This document shows positions 63,648 to 64,000 of a DNA stretch of 64,000 bases, piece by piece. The notes below the pieces were generated by a model that saw only the letters and a list, made by a program, of their open reading frames with translations, made no database searches and was not told the origin of the DNA. Location of the stretch: contig DATGHL010000022.1 of the NCBI GenBank assembly GCA_035308025.1, positions 19,941-83,940 of the forward strand. The letters are read 5' to 3'. The translations under genes were made by a program, and so were the position numbers. Positions within the stretch are counted from its first letter, which is position 1; each line of letters opens with the position of its first letter. The stretch comes from Candidatus Binataceae bacterium (lineage in GTDB: Bacteria; Desulfobacterota; Binatia; Binatales; Binataceae).

Positions 63648-64000
63648 AACCCGGCATGAGTCCCATTCGTTCCAGTAAGTGCGATCGGGAGCGGGCAGGC
63701 GCTTCGCGGGTTTGAAGTCCGCGCCTCTGAAGTACGCGATCGGAAGCAGCGCGACCTGGCTCACGCCGTCAGGAATTCCCAACAGCTTGCTGACTTCTCG
63801 CGCATAGACAAGATGGAGAGTGGTCCAAGCGGAACCAAGACCCCGCGCACGCAACGCCAACATCAGTGACCAGGTCGCAGGCAGGATAGACCCATACATT
63901 GACGCCTGCGCAGCAAGCCCCTCGTTCTCCATCCGCCCCTCAATACACGGAATTACAAAAACAGGGACCTCGTGAAGATGTGTGGTGAGGTGGACCGACG
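63633..64000 (-). CDS. Nitroreductase-family protein, C-terminal part (5' end outside window)
   Basis: The minus-strand frame is open from the right edge: 'LHEVPVFVIPCIEGRMENEG', 'ASMYGSILPATWSLMLALRARGLGSAWTTLHL', 'LLGIPDGVSQVALLPIAYFRGADFKPAKRLP'. This is the FMN-binding C-terminal half of nitroreductase-like flavoproteins ('SILPA', 'GLGSAWTT', 'ALLPIAY'). The gene extends past 64000. Substrate unknown. The gene abuts IS21 debris at its 3' end. Confidence 0.85.
   Translation of the reverse strand, partial: SVHLTTHLHEVPVFVIPCIEGRMENEGLAAQASMYGSILPATWSLMLALRARGLGSAWTTLHLVYAREVSKLLGIPDGVSQVALLPIAYFRGADFKPAKRLPAPDRTYWNEWDSCRVLNQK

Overview
The window is GC-rich bacterial chromosome, densely coded on both strands, with a clear split between a conserved housekeeping/metabolic part (about 1-8.3 kb and 11.4-55 kb) and accessory, mobile-element-rich DNA (8.3-11.3 kb, 36.2-38.5 kb and 54.7-64 kb). 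The gene mix (luciferase-like monooxygenase, CaiB-type CoA transferase, MaoC hydratase, NitT/TauT transport, large NAD-glutamate dehydrogenase, Memo-like protein, Rieske protein, selenocysteine machinery) fits an uncultured soil or subsurface lineage near the former Deltaproteobacteria, such as Candidatus Binatota. That placement is an inference from gene content only. Layout, left to right: a copper operon (unknown partial gene, copC, copD, then a SCO1-type protein); an LLM-class flavin oxidoreductase; a complete frdABCD quinol:fumarate reductase operon with a 65-bp tandem duplication between frdA and frdB; a secreted cyclase; an IS1595-family transposon (8345-10465) with passenger genes that has interrupted a fascin-like gene; an etfA remnant; a secreted protein; and an unrecognised selenoprotein (12625-13869) joining a UxxC redoxin to a DsbD-alpha-like domain. 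Then come an internally deleted amidase, a response regulator, an ilvA operon, a Crp/Fnr regulator, an EEP-family enzyme, a YyaL-type thioredoxin-domain protein, a GT39 glycosyltransferase, a nagA/MaoC/binding-protein operon, a 1,591-aa glutamate dehydrogenase, a TrmA-family RNA methyltransferase and a Rieske protein. A second transposon (36159-38478, IS1-like transposase, 16-bp perfect terminal inverted repeats) carries a toxin-antitoxin-like gene pair, a DUF3467 gene and a small basic protein. Downstream lie a Memo-family protein, a CoA transferase with a hydrolase, a NitT/TauT-type ABC operon ending in a limonene-epoxide-hydrolase-type enzyme, and the selenocysteine pair selB-selD, in which selD itself contains an in-frame UGA. 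Next are Ku, an epoxide-hydrolase/alcohol-dehydrogenase operon and sppA. From about 54.7 kb the window becomes a decayed island: an MFS pseudogene, a second IS1595 remnant, a tRNA 3'-end fragment, a UPF0175/DUF3368 toxin-antitoxin pair, a Dam methylase with a PD-(D/E)XK nuclease, a truncated phosphatase-like gene, broken amidohydrolase and SDR genes, IS256-, IS110- and IS21-type remnants, and the C-terminal part of a nitroreductase running off the window. Two themes tie the window together. First, selenocysteine decoding: selB and a Sec-containing selD sit about 32 kb from a Sec-containing periplasmic redox protein, and both UGA codons are followed by short hairpins with a G-starting triloop; selA and tRNA-Sec are not visible here. 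Second, both transposons with recognisable ends carry passenger genes.
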